Made by a program: the position numbers and the translations under genes. DNA of 29,919 nucleotides from JAVXTH01 sp036641395 (GTDB taxonomy: Bacteria > Bacillota_I > Bacilli_A > Erysipelotrichales > Erysipelotrichaceae), in NCBI GenBank assembly GCA_036641395.1, contig JAVWEY010000020.1, forward strand, positions 1-29,919. The letters run 5' to 3'. Shown here piece by piece: positions 17,024 to 26,602 of the stretch (the first letter of the stretch is position 1; each line of letters begins with the position of its first letter). Below the pieces are notes generated by a model that made no database searches, had not been told where the DNA came from, and saw only the letters and a list, made by a program, of their open reading frames with translations.

Positions 17024-17080
17024 AGTAAGATTCGTTATAATAAATCTTATCATTAGATAATCAAACTATTAAGTAAGATT
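17024..17080 (+). promoter_or_regulatory. leader with two mutually exclusive hairpins
   Basis: AGTAAGATT occurs at 17024-17032 and again at 17072-17080. Both copies are complementary to AATCTTAT at 17043-17050 between them, so only one hairpin can form at a time. This geometry is typical of attenuation or riboswitch expression platforms. No ligand-binding core I recognise is present, and I find no GEMM cyclic di-GMP riboswitch signature. Confidence 0.35.
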
Positions 17081-17126
17081 ACCGGATTATTTATACCGAA
17101 GCGTTAAGTTGTAGGGAGGAAGGACT

Positions 17127-17192
17127 ATGGATAATTTAAGTGTTAAACTTACGAAAGCCAAAAATAAGTTCCTTTTGGGATTATTTTTATGA
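17127..17192 (+). CDS. 21-codon leader ORF coupled to the GGDEF/EAL gene
   Basis: Begins at an ATG placed after the strong ribosome binding site GGGAGGAAGG (17114-17123) and encodes MDNLSVKLTKAKNKFLLGLFL. Its TGA overlaps the ATG of the next gene as ATGA. The downstream gene has no clear ribosome binding site of its own, so ribosomes finishing this ORF probably re-initiate there. The peptide is basic in the middle and hydrophobic at the end; I recognise no family. It may act only through its translation, or be a small membrane-associated peptide. It is not a missing N terminus of the next protein, since that reading frame is closed by TAA at 17165. Confidence 0.55.
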   Translation: MDNLSVKLTKAKNKFLLGLFL

Positions 17193-20100
17193 CTTCATAT
17201 AAAACGATTCTTGTCGTAGATGATAATGCGCTTAATCGTACGATCCTCACTAAGATATTATCAGAAAAATATGTGGTAATAGAAGCAGAAAATGGTAAGG
17301 AAGCTTTAGCTATATTAAATGATCATCAAGATAATATTTCTGCTATCATGCTTGATTTGGTTATGCCAATCATGAATGGTTATACTTTTCTAAAGATAAT
17401 GAAAGAAGATGTTAAATTTAATAATTTACCAATTATTGTCACAACCGATTATAACAACGTAGAGAGTGAAATTAAGGCATTGACTTTAGGTGCTTGGGAT
17501 TTTGTCACAAAGCCCTATAATCCTAAAATCATTATGTTCCGTTTAAAGAATGTCATTGATCGAAGCCAATTATCTGCGTTAAATGAACTAAAATATTTAA
17601 ACGATTATGATGGGTTAACAAAAATATATAATAAGCGAAAATTCTATGAAGTGACAAGAAAAATGATCGATGGAAATCCAGAAGATACTTTTGTTTTCAT
17701 GCGTTTTGATGTTGATCGATTCCAATTAATTAATTCATTTTTCGGTGCTGAAGAAGGCGATAAATTACTAGTTTACATAGCGAATGAAATGGCAAAAGAT
17801 GCGAAAAATCTTAGTAAGTCAACTTATGGCAGAATTGAATCTGATATTATTTGTGTGTGTGCAATTTATAATAAAGAAATGATCGAAAGAATGGTAAAAG
17901 AATCTAAGAATACGCTAGCAAAGTTTAATTCAAATTATGATATTGTTCCTTCAATTGGTATCTATGTAATTGATAATATAAATATATCTGTAGAAGAAAT
18001 GTATAATCGAGCGACATTAGCCGCTAAGACTTGTAAGGGTAATTATGTTGATTTTTATGCTTATTATGATGAAAACATGAGTGTGAGTTTAAATAAGGAA
18101 CAAGAGATTACTAATGATATGAATTATGCCCTTGAAAACCATCAGTTTGTAATCTATTTACAACCTCAATATAATATTCATACAAATTTACCAAGTGGGG
18201 CGGAGGTCCTTGTTCGCTGGATTCATCCCATTAAAGGTGTCCTATCCCCTAGTGAATTTATTCCGATTTTTGAACGCAATGGTTTTATCACAAAACTGGA
18301 TTTTTACGTATGGGAACAAGCTTGTATTTGTCTTCATAAGTGGAAGATGCAAGGGAAACAACCATTACCGATTTCAGTCAATGTGTCACGCGTTAATATA
18401 TATAATCCAAACTTAGTAGATAATTTATTTGAACTGATTAAACGTTATGAAATTGATCCAGAATTATTGAATTTAGAAGTAACTGAAAGTGCATATACCG
18501 ATAATCCAGTTGCGATGAAGAAGGTTGTAAAGGAGTTACAACAAAAAGGTTTTATCGTCATGATGGATGATTTTGGTAGTGGCTATTCTTCTTTAAGTTT
18601 ATTAAAAGATATTGAAATAGATGTCTTGAAAATTGATATGCGTTTTTTATCAGGAACTGAAATAGTTGGACGAGGAGAAAACATCATTGCTTCCGTCATC
18701 CGTATGGCAAAATGGTTAAATATACCAGTGATTGCGGAAGGTGCAGAAACGGCTCAACAGGTAGATTTACTGCGTAGTGTTGGTTGTGATTATGTACAAG
18801 GTTATTATTTTGCGAAACCAATGTCAGTAGATGAATATATAAAGACATACTTTCCAATGTTTACAAATCTCAATCCAAAACTACAAGATCGAGATGGTTA
18901 TTATCAGTATAATGATTTATTTGTATCGAATAGTAAAGTAAAACTAATCTTTAATAATACAGTAAAAGCCGCAGCAATTTATGAATTTTATGATAATGAT
19001 GTAGAAATTATCCGGGTGAATGATGCTTATTATTCCTTACTCGGTCATTCTGATATTGCTTCTAAGGATAATAATATATATAAAATGGTTGGGAAAGAAT
19101 ATCAAACACATTTGTTGAATTCTTTTCAAACATGTGCTAAAACCCATAAAGTAGTTGAATGTGATTATATGCGTAGAAGATTAAATGGTAGTGATTTATG
19201 GATTCATTCAAAACTTTACTTTGTTTCTAAGATAGGAAATAAGAGTATTATAATAGGTGAATTAAGTGATATTACAGTTCGTAAAGAATTGAATTATGAA
19301 CTTCGTAAGTATCGTGAAGATTTAATTTCTAATAATTTAGATAATAATACAATTTTAATTGTAGATGATGGAGAGATTAATCGAATTATATTAAAGAATA
19401 TTTTAAAAGATAAATTCAAATTTTTAGAGGCTGAAAATGGGGAAGAAGCAATTAAAGTATTAAAGGAAAATGAAAATAAAATTGATTTAATTCTATTAGA
19501 TATTAGTATGCCAATTATGGATGGGAAAGAGTTCTTACAATACAAACAAAATCTCCCTGAATTAGATGCGATACCAGTTATTATGATTACTGCAGATGAT
19601 AGTAAACAACAACAGATTACTACTTTTTCATTAGGAGCAAATGATTATTTAGTAAAACCATTTATTCCTGAAGTAGTTGTACGTCGTGTAAAGAATGTAT
19701 TAGAGTCAAATCATCGTTTTAAAGAAATGGTAAAAGAATATAATACAATGTCGAAAAAGGTTAAAATGGATTTAATGACCGGTCTTATGAATCGTGCTAG
19801 TGTTGAAAAGATGATGGAACAAAGATTATTAGATACAAGTAAAGAATATGTAATGATTATGCTTGATATTGATAACTTTAAAAAGATTAATGATACATAT
19901 GGTCATAGTTATGGTGATAAAGTTATCGGTGTTGTTGCAGCTAAATTAAGTTCTATGTTTAGAAAAGATGATATTGTTGCCCGTATGGGTGGTGATGAAT
20001 TTGCTGTTTTCTTTGAAAAGACAAAGAACATTGAGTTCATAAAAAGTAAAATAAGTAAGTTTAGAAATCAATTGGTTGGGGTCCGTATTGATGATATAGA

Positions 20101-20629
20101 TAGTGAAATAACATGTTCGCTTGGGATTGCTATTTCATCAATGGAGATTAATACGTTTGAGAAGTTGTATAAAAACGCTGATTTAGCTCTCTATCATGCA
20201 AAGAGTGGTGGAAGGGATAATGCATCTTTTTTTGGGGAAGAAACATTACACGGTAAGGATGAGTATTATTTAAATCAAGCAAAGTCAATTGTCTGTAACA
20301 GTAATCGAGGTATTTATGTATGTGATAAAGATACATATGAATTACAGTATATAGATGAAAATTTGAGTAAGTTATGTCATCTGGAAAGTAATCAGTGTAA
20401 AGGTAAGAAGTGTTATGAAGTGGTGATGCATCAAGATAAACCATGTGTTGCATGTGGAATATTGAAAGATGGAGAAACATGTAATCGCCTGTTTCATTTG
20501 CCAAATCACACGAATCTCTATCTTTCGAGTGGAAAAAATATAAACTCGAATGGAAATTGTGAACATCTTGAAGTAATCAGTGAAATTAATAGTCTTAATA
20601 TTAAAGCGTTAACAGGAGGAAAAGCATAA
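17189..20629 (+). CDS. dual-receiver cyclic di-GMP protein: REC-GGDEF(degenerate)-EAL-PAS-REC-GGDEF-Cys-rich
   Basis: Cytoplasmic response regulator, 1146 residues, able in principle to make and break cyclic di-GMP. Order: REC1 (5-120, phospho-acceptor Asp56); a GGDEF-like domain (140-295) in which GGDEF is replaced by RIESD at 215-219, so inactive as cyclase; an EAL phosphodiesterase domain (305-555) with EVL at 339-341 and conserved Asn398, Glu430, Asp460-Asp461, Lys481, Glu517 and Gln537; a PAS-like domain (585-700); REC2 (720-840, Asp771); a GGDEF domain (860-1015) with intact GGDEF at 934-938 and inhibitory RxxD site RKDD at 925-928; and a cysteine-rich end (1030-1125). No membrane segment or DNA-binding domain. 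First large gene of an operon with two hybrid kinases and an HPt, so it is probably their output. Confidence 0.88.
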   Translation: MTSYKTILVVDDNALNRTILTKILSEKYVVIEAENGKEALAILNDHQDNISAIMLDLVMPIMNGYTFLKIMKEDVKFNNLPIIVTTDYNNVESEIKALTLGAWDFVTKPYNPKIIMFRLKNVIDRSQLSALNELKYLNDYDGLTKIYNKRKFYEVTRKMIDGNPEDTFVFMRFDVDRFQLINSFFGAEEGDKLLVYIANEMAKDAKNLSKSTYGRIESDIICVCAIYNKEMIERMVKESKNTLAKFNSNYDIVPSIGIYVIDNINISVEEMYNRATLAAKTCKGNYVDFYAYYDENMSVSLNKEQEITNDMNYALENHQFVIYLQPQYNIHTNLPSGAEVLVRWIHPIKGVLSPSEFIPIFERNGFITKLDFYVWEQACICLHKWKMQGKQPLPISVNVSRVNIYNPNLVDNLFELIKRYEIDPELLNLEVTESAYTDNPVAMKKVVKELQQKGFIVMMDDFGSGYSSLSLLKDIEIDVLKIDMRFLSGTEIVGRGENIIASVIRMAKWLNIPVIAEGAETAQQVDLLRSVGCDYVQGYYFAKPMSVDEYIKTYFPMFTNLNPKLQDRDGYYQYNDLFVSNSKVKLIFNNTVKAAAIYEFYDNDVEIIRVNDAYYSLLGHSDIASKDNNIYKMVGKEYQTHLLNSFQTCAKTHKVVECDYMRRRLNGSDLWIHSKLYFVSKIGNKSIIIGELSDITVRKELNYELRKYREDLISNNLDNNTILIVDDGEINRIILKNILKDKFKFLEAENGEEAIKVLKENENKIDLILLDISMPIMDGKEFLQYKQNLPELDAIPVIMITADDSKQQQITTFSLGANDYLVKPFIPEVVVRRVKNVLESNHRFKEMVKEYNTMSKKVKMDLMTGLMNRASVEKMMEQRLLDTSKEYVMIMLDIDNFKKINDTYGHSYGDKVIGVVAAKLSSMFRKDDIVARMGGDEFAVFFEKTKNIEFIKSKISKFRNQLVGVRIDDIDSEITCSLGIAISSMEINTFEKLYKNADLALYHAKSGGRDNASFFGEETLHGKDEYYLNQAKSIVCNSNRGIYVCDKDTYELQYIDENLSKLCHLESNQCKGKKCYEVVMHQDKPCVACGILKDGETCNRLFHLPNHTNLYLSSGKNINSNGNCEHLEVISEINSLNIKALTGGKA

Positions 20630-23460
20630 TGGAACATCATTTTAATGAATTGAAGGAACTTGAGAAGACTTATGCTTTAGCCGCAAAGCAGTGCAAAGTT
20701 ACTTTGTGGAAATTTGATTTTGAGACTAGAACTATCTATAATATTGAGAATTCATCTGGAATTAAAGCTTTTGATAATTTAGATGAAATAAAAAATGTAC
20801 CAAATGTCTTCGTAGAAAAAGGTAGTTTACTTCATCCAGATGACGGTGATGCTTATTGTGATATGGTTGATAAGGTACTAAATGGAGCAGCAACAGCTAG
20901 CAGTATCGGTCGTTGGTGGGATAAGGATTTTAATACATGGAACTGGTTTGAAACAAGTTATTCAACAATTTTTGATGCAGATAATATACCATTTAGTGCA
21001 ATTGGAACGGCGATTGATATCAATGAACGAATTAAATTAGAAGAACGTTATGATGAAGAAATCAAATGGCGTAAAGTACATAATAAAGACGTAATTGGTT
21101 CTTTTAAAATGAACTTAACTAGAAATACATGTGAAGATGGCCAAAGTGATAATTTGGTTATTTTAAGTTTTCAAGGAAATGGAACAGCTGATGATTTCTT
21201 TGAACGTGAATATATGACACATTTAGATAAAAAGGCTTTAATTCAATACAAAAAAGTGTTTAATCGAGAGAGTTTACTTAAAGCATTTCAAAGTGGTAAA
21301 ACAAGTGTTTCTCAAGAAGCTTTTGTTCGCTTTTCTGCCGATTATATGCTTTGGTTAAATATTGAATTAGATATGTTTCAAAATCCTAAAACAGGAGATA
21401 TTGAAGCTTATGTATATGCACAAGATATCAATCAAAAGAAAATGTCAAGAGCATTAGTTGATGCGGTTGTGAATATTGATTATGATTACTTAGCATTAAT
21501 CGATGCGTTAAATGATGATTACACCATTTTTGCGAAAACAGAAGGGAATACACCTTTACCTCCCTTTCATTCGACGAATTATGAACATGAAGTTAGCGAA
21601 TTTGCACGTAAGTATTTAGTTGAAGAAGATATCGAAAAGAATATCCATGATATGTCTTATGCGAATATATTTGAGCAATTAGAAAATCAAGCAATTTATA
21701 CGACAACTTGTCGAGTTAAAGAAAGCGATGGTCGTATTGCCCGAAAGAAATTACAGTTTTCTTTTCTTGACAAAATGAATAAGAAAATTATGATTACAAG
21801 AAGTGATATAACAGATATTTATAATGAAGAACAACGTAAGAACGAAGCATTAAAAGATGCTTTAGTAGCAGCGCAACAAGCAAATCATGCGAAATCCGAT
21901 TTCTTATCAAGAATGTCCCATGAAATAAGAACGCCAATGAATGCAATTATTGGAATGGCAGCACTTGCAGCTAATAATGTAAATAATCCAGAACAAGTAT
22001 CTGATTATCTATCGAAAGTCGGAATTTCTGCACGTTTTTTATTATCATTAATTAATGATATTTTAGATATGTCAAGAATTGAAAGTGGTAAGGTCGCAAT
22101 TCGTGCAGATGAGATTCCTTTTGAAGAGTTTATTAATGGAATAAATACGATTTGTTATGCACAAGCAGAAGAGAAGGGTATTGAATACGATGCGATTCTC
22201 ACAAGCTATACCGAAGATAAATATATTGGAGATGCGATGAAGCTTCAACAAGTTCTTATTAATATTATTGGTAATGCAATTAAGTTTACAAATCGTGGTG
22301 GAAAAGTTCAATTTATGATTCATCAAGAGAAGATTGATCATGGGCATGCACTTTTAAAATTCACGATAAATGATACTGGTATTGGCATTAGTGAAGAATT
22401 TCTACCAAAATTATTTGATCCTTTTGCCCAAGCAAATGAAGGAAATACATCTCCCTATGGAGGGACTGGTTTAGGGCTTGCCATTTCTAAGAATTTAATT
22501 AATCTTATGGGAGGAGCAATTCATGTTAATAGTATTAAAGGAATTGGAACGGAATTTATTGTTGAAGTAAAACTTGCTGTTTGTAAATCAAATAAAAAAG
22601 AAAAACATCTTTTACATTTAAGTAATTTAAAAGCATTAATTGTTGATGATGATGTTATTATTTGTGAACATACTGTACAAGTTCTTCGTGATATGAAAAT
22701 TAAGGCAGAGTATGTAAATAGTGGTTTTAAGGCAATTGAATTAGTACGTCAAAAATGGGATAAAAATAATTCTTACGATATTATATTTGTTGATTGGAAA
22801 ATGCCAAATATGGATGGAATAGAAACAACTAAGGCGATTAGAAAAATTGTTGGACCTGATGTTACAATCATTATTATGACAGCTTATGATTGGGCTTCTA
22901 TTGAAGTAGAAGCAAAACAGGCAGGGGTTAATATGTTGTTATCAAAACCAATTTTCAAAGCTAGTTTATCTTCTGCATTTGAACGTATTTATGATTCGAA
23001 AACGACAAAAGTTGAAAAGGTCACTCAAGAAGAATTTGATTTTAGTGGAAAACGAGTTTTACTTGTAGAAGATCATTTACTTAACATTGAAGTCGCGAAG
23101 AAATTATTGAATGCGAAAAACTTGGAAGTTGAAGTTGCTGAGAATGGGTTACAAGCAATTGAGATGTTTGCGCAAAAGGATAATGAATATTATGATGCTA
23201 TTTTAATGGATATCAGAATGCCAGTTATGGATGGATTAACGGCGAGTAAATCGATTCGGCAAATGCGTAAAAAAGATGCTTTAACGATACCAATTATCGC
23301 AATGACTGCGAATGCGTTTGAAGAAGATATTGAGAAAACAAAGGCTGCGGGAATGAATGCACATTTAGCTAAACCAATTGAACCGTTACTTTTATATCAA
23401 ACTATGCAACATTATTTAGTGAAGGAGATAAAAGATAATGAAGAAAATCGAAGAAATTAA
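20629..23460 (+). CDS. soluble hybrid sensor histidine kinase with two receiver domains
   Basis: PAS-type hybrid kinase, 943 residues, no membrane helices. Layout: an N-terminal PAS (about 10-135); two further PAS-like modules (about 145-270 and 275-400) shared with the next kinase; HisKA with phospho-His431 in SRMSHEIRTP; HATPase with N box around Asn549, G1 DTGIG at 582-586 and G2 YGGTGLGLAISK; REC1 (667-790, Asp722 in FVDWKMP); REC2 (808-930, Asp861 in LMDIRMP). Both receivers keep the acidic pocket, Thr/Ser and Lys. A signal sensed in the cytoplasm would drive phosphate from His431 to a receiver and on to the HPt two genes downstream. AGGAGGA stands 8 nt before the ATG, which shares one base with the previous stop. 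Confidence 0.9.
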   Translation: MEHHFNELKELEKTYALAAKQCKVTLWKFDFETRTIYNIENSSGIKAFDNLDEIKNVPNVFVEKGSLLHPDDGDAYCDMVDKVLNGAATASSIGRWWDKDFNTWNWFETSYSTIFDADNIPFSAIGTAIDINERIKLEERYDEEIKWRKVHNKDVIGSFKMNLTRNTCEDGQSDNLVILSFQGNGTADDFFEREYMTHLDKKALIQYKKVFNRESLLKAFQSGKTSVSQEAFVRFSADYMLWLNIELDMFQNPKTGDIEAYVYAQDINQKKMSRALVDAVVNIDYDYLALIDALNDDYTIFAKTEGNTPLPPFHSTNYEHEVSEFARKYLVEEDIEKNIHDMSYANIFEQLENQAIYTTTCRVKESDGRIARKKLQFSFLDKMNKKIMITRSDITDIYNEEQRKNEALKDALVAAQQANHAKSDFLSRMSHEIRTPMNAIIGMAALAANNVNNPEQVSDYLSKVGISARFLLSLINDILDMSRIESGKVAIRADEIPFEEFINGINTICYAQAEEKGIEYDAILTSYTEDKYIGDAMKLQQVLINIIGNAIKFTNRGGKVQFMIHQEKIDHGHALLKFTINDTGIGISEEFLPKLFDPFAQANEGNTSPYGGTGLGLAISKNLINLMGGAIHVNSIKGIGTEFIVEVKLAVCKSNKKEKHLLHLSNLKALIVDDDVIICEHTVQVLRDMKIKAEYVNSGFKAIELVRQKWDKNNSYDIIFVDWKMPNMDGIETTKAIRKIVGPDVTIIIMTAYDWASIEVEAKQAGVNMLLSKPIFKASLSSAFERIYDSKTTKVEKVTQEEFDFSGKRVLLVEDHLLNIEVAKKLLNAKNLEVEVAENGLQAIEMFAQKDNEYYDAILMDIRMPVMDGLTASKSIRQMRKKDALTIPIIAMTANAFEEDIEKTKAAGMNAHLAKPIEPLLLYQTMQHYLVKEIKDNEENRRN

Positions 23461-26400
23461 AAGAGATTTTATAGAATTATCTTTACCAATTGGTTTATTA
23501 ATTTGTAAAGCTGACGAGAAGTTTTCTTTAATATTTGCGAATGATATGTTTGTGAAGATGTTTGGTTACGACACGATGGAAGAGTTATTTGAAGCTTATC
23601 ATCATTCTGCTTGGAACTGTATTATACCTGAAGATATTGAACGATTAAAAACTTCAGCTATTATGCGTAGTGGTAAGTTTGATGCTTATGAAATTAGTTA
23701 TCGTGCAATTAAAAAAGATGGAAGTATCATTTGGGTATCACAGAGTTCAAGACATACGCTAGATGAATTTGGTAATGAAATCGTATTTGCTTATTATAGT
23801 GATATTAGTAAACAAAAAGAAATGGAAGCATCCATTTATGCAACTTCAAAGAAATATGAGACGCTAGTTAATTCGATTCCAGGTGGTGTTGGAATGTATG
23901 AACTAGATGATGCCTTAACCCCTATCTTCGTCAGTGATGGCGTTTATAAGCTGTGTGGTATGAGTAAAGAAGAGTATGAATCAGCTACAAAAAACTCTAC
24001 TATGGATATCTTTCATCCAGATGATAGTTTGGGAGTGTATCAAACAATTATGGATGCATATCATGAGCATCGTAATTTTTCATATGAACATCGAATTTGT
24101 CGCAAGGATGGAAGTTATCGATGGATTAAAGTATCCGGACAAATAATAACGCAGAATAATCGATCTGTTTTGTATGCAGTGTTTACTGATGTACATGAAC
24201 AGATCATGGCTCAAGAAGCTTTGCGTGAGAGTGAGTTTCGTAACAGTATGGCAGTAAATGCCTCTCATATTAATATTTGGGAATATAATTATAGTCAAGA
24301 TGTGATGACCATTTTTTCTTCTTCACCAAGAGTGAAATATAACAATATAATTATTCCTAATTATTTAGCCTCGGTTAAAGAAGAAGAACATATTCGTAAG
24401 GATTGTGCACCAATCCTAAGTAAGATGATGGATGACTTAAAAAATGGCGCAACCGAAGTAAAAGCAGATCTTTGGATTCGTAATCAAAAAGATGAGCATT
24501 TCTGGTGTGAACGAGTTGTTTATCGAAATATATTTGATGAACAGGGAAAACCAATAAAGGCATATTGCGTTGGTCAAGATGTGACAAAAGAAAAAGAAGC
24601 AGAGAAACGTTATCGTGATGAATTGTCTTATCGTGAAGCGATGCAGAAGGTAACTGTGGCATCAATTAATGTTAACCTGACAAAGAATACGATATTAGAT
24701 TATAAGAGCATCTTCCCAGAAATTAGTAAACATATGAAAGAAGCAAAGAGTGCGCAAGCATATTTTGATTGGGTGTCTACTGCGATTACTACCGTAGAGA
24801 TGCGGAAACAGTTTTCGCAAATGATTAATTGTGAAGTTTTATTACAAGCCTTTGCGGTTGGGAAAACAAGTCTTTCTTTGGAACTTACAAGAAAAATCGG
24901 AGGAAGAAGATTCTTCACTATTGTATCCGTTCATATGATGAAGCAAGTCGAGAACGGTGATATTGTCGCTTTCTTATATTCAACGGATGTTACAAATGAG
25001 CGAATGATGAAAAACGTAATGGATGCGATTGTGAAAACTGACTATGATTTCTTAGTCGTTGTTGATGCCCTTCGTAATACAGCAGTTCGTTATAGTGAAA
25101 ATGATCTAAGACATAATTATTCACAAGAAAGTGAGAATTTTGAAGAGGAAACAAATAAATATATTCATAAATTCGTTTGTAAGCAAGATGTAGAAAGAGT
25201 TGCAAATGAACTCACCATTCAAAATATACTAACTCATTTAAATGAGGATGAAACTTATCTGATTTTCTATAATGTTCCTGATCAAAATAATCGAATATTA
25301 TCAAAACAGTTAAGGTTTAGTTATATTAACCGTGAATTACAGAGTTTTTTAATGACACGAACAGATATTACAGCAGCGGTTCAGGAACAAGAAAAAAAGA
25401 ATCAAGAACTACTTTTAGCTGTTTCAATGGCTGAGAAAGCAAATGCCGCTAAATCTGAATTCTTGTCACGTATCTCACATGAGATTAGAACGCCAATGAA
25501 TGCGATTATTGGTATGTCACAAATTGCTTTACAAAGTTTAAATGATAAACAATTAGCTCAAACAAGTATTGAAAAATCTTTATATGCATCTCAGTATTTA
25601 TTATTGTTACTCAACGATATTTTAGATATGTCACGGATTGAGAGTGGTAAGGTTGTTTTGAAAGAGGAATTAATTGATCGTGAAAAATTCTTAGATGCGA
25701 TTAAAACAATCGTCGGTTCTCAGGCAGAAACGAAGGGTGTTCATTATCAAGTAACACAATTTGTCGATAATGATGTTTACTATTTAGGAGATCGCGTTAG
25801 ACTTCAACAAATTTTAATTAATATCTTGTCGAATGCGGTTAAGTTTACACCAAAGGATGGAAGCGTTCAATTAAATATTTCTAAAATTAGTGAAAAGGAA
25901 GATAAGGTTATTATTTGTTTTGAAATTAGTGATACTGGAATTGGTATTAGTAAAGACTTTCTTCCAAGTTTATTTCAACCGTTTTCACAAGAACATGTTG
26001 GGGCTAATTCAAGTTATGGAGGAAGTGGTTTAGGTTTAGCCATCTCCAAGAACTTAGCGGAACTAATGGGTGGTGAAATAAAAGTAGAGAGTGAGTTAGG
26101 TAAAGGGACAACCTTTAGAGTTATTTTACCATTCACTATTTCAAATAAAGAAAAATTAATCGAAGAAGCAAATATTTCTAAAGATGAAATTAATAAGTAT
26201 GATTTTAGTGGAATGAGAATATTGCTTGTTGAAGATCACGAGTTAAATGTAATGGTGGCAACTAAGTTACTTGAGTTTAAACGAGCCACAGTCGAAGTAG
26301 CAAATAATGGTGAAGATGGATTAAATATGTTTAAAAATTCGTTAGATCATTATTATGATGCGATCTTAATGGATATAAGAATGCCGATCATGAATGGTTT

Positions 26401-26602
26401 AGAGGCAACGAAAGCAATACGTGCAATAGATCGTGAATGGGCAAAAGCGATACCGATTATCGCAATGTCAGCAAATGCCTTTGATGAAGATATTATTAAA
26501 TCAAAGAAAGCTGGAATGAATGTTCATTTAGGTAAACCAATTGAACCAGAATTACTATATCAAACACTTTATCAAGTTACACATCAAGAAAGGAAAAAAT
26601 AA
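23438..26602 (+). CDS. soluble hybrid sensor histidine kinase with three PAS domains and one receiver
   Basis: Second hybrid kinase, 1054 residues, no membrane helices. Three PAS domains (about 12-128, 135-255, 265-383; the YRAIKKDGSIIWV and HRICRKDGSYRWI PAS core strands are clear), then two PAS-like modules (395-520, 525-645) collinear with those in the preceding kinase, HisKA with His681 in SRISHEIRTP, HATPase with Asn799, DTGIG at 832-836 and YGGSGLGLAISK, and one receiver with Asp979 in LMDIRMP. It overlaps the previous gene by 23 nt; AAGGAGA before the ATG supports this start. The kinase core and receiver are clear paralogues of the preceding protein, suggesting duplication followed by change of the N-terminal sensors. 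Confidence 0.9.
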   Translation: MKKIEEIKRDFIELSLPIGLLICKADEKFSLIFANDMFVKMFGYDTMEELFEAYHHSAWNCIIPEDIERLKTSAIMRSGKFDAYEISYRAIKKDGSIIWVSQSSRHTLDEFGNEIVFAYYSDISKQKEMEASIYATSKKYETLVNSIPGGVGMYELDDALTPIFVSDGVYKLCGMSKEEYESATKNSTMDIFHPDDSLGVYQTIMDAYHEHRNFSYEHRICRKDGSYRWIKVSGQIITQNNRSVLYAVFTDVHEQIMAQEALRESEFRNSMAVNASHINIWEYNYSQDVMTIFSSSPRVKYNNIIIPNYLASVKEEEHIRKDCAPILSKMMDDLKNGATEVKADLWIRNQKDEHFWCERVVYRNIFDEQGKPIKAYCVGQDVTKEKEAEKRYRDELSYREAMQKVTVASINVNLTKNTILDYKSIFPEISKHMKEAKSAQAYFDWVSTAITTVEMRKQFSQMINCEVLLQAFAVGKTSLSLELTRKIGGRRFFTIVSVHMMKQVENGDIVAFLYSTDVTNERMMKNVMDAIVKTDYDFLVVVDALRNTAVRYSENDLRHNYSQESENFEEETNKYIHKFVCKQDVERVANELTIQNILTHLNEDETYLIFYNVPDQNNRILSKQLRFSYINRELQSFLMTRTDITAAVQEQEKKNQELLLAVSMAEKANAAKSEFLSRISHEIRTPMNAIIGMSQIALQSLNDKQLAQTSIEKSLYASQYLLLLLNDILDMSRIESGKVVLKEELIDREKFLDAIKTIVGSQAETKGVHYQVTQFVDNDVYYLGDRVRLQQILINILSNAVKFTPKDGSVQLNISKISEKEDKVIICFEISDTGIGISKDFLPSLFQPFSQEHVGANSSYGGSGLGLAISKNLAELMGGEIKVESELGKGTTFRVILPFTISNKEKLIEEANISKDEINKYDFSGMRILLVEDHELNVMVATKLLEFKRATVEVANNGEDGLNMFKNSLDHYYDAILMDIRMPIMNGLEATKAIRAIDREWAKAIPIIAMSANAFDEDIIKSKKAGMNVHLGKPIEPELLYQTLYQVTHQERKK

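Noticed and set aside
16960..17126. Cyclic di-GMP riboswitch before the phosphorelay operon
   Set aside because: Looked for the conserved GEMM-I and GEMM-II cores and did not find them; only generic alternative hairpins remain.
20148..20504. 118-codon open frame on the minus strand
   Set aside because: Opposite the C-terminal end of the GGDEF protein, rich in His and Tyr from reversed AT-rich codons; no start signals.
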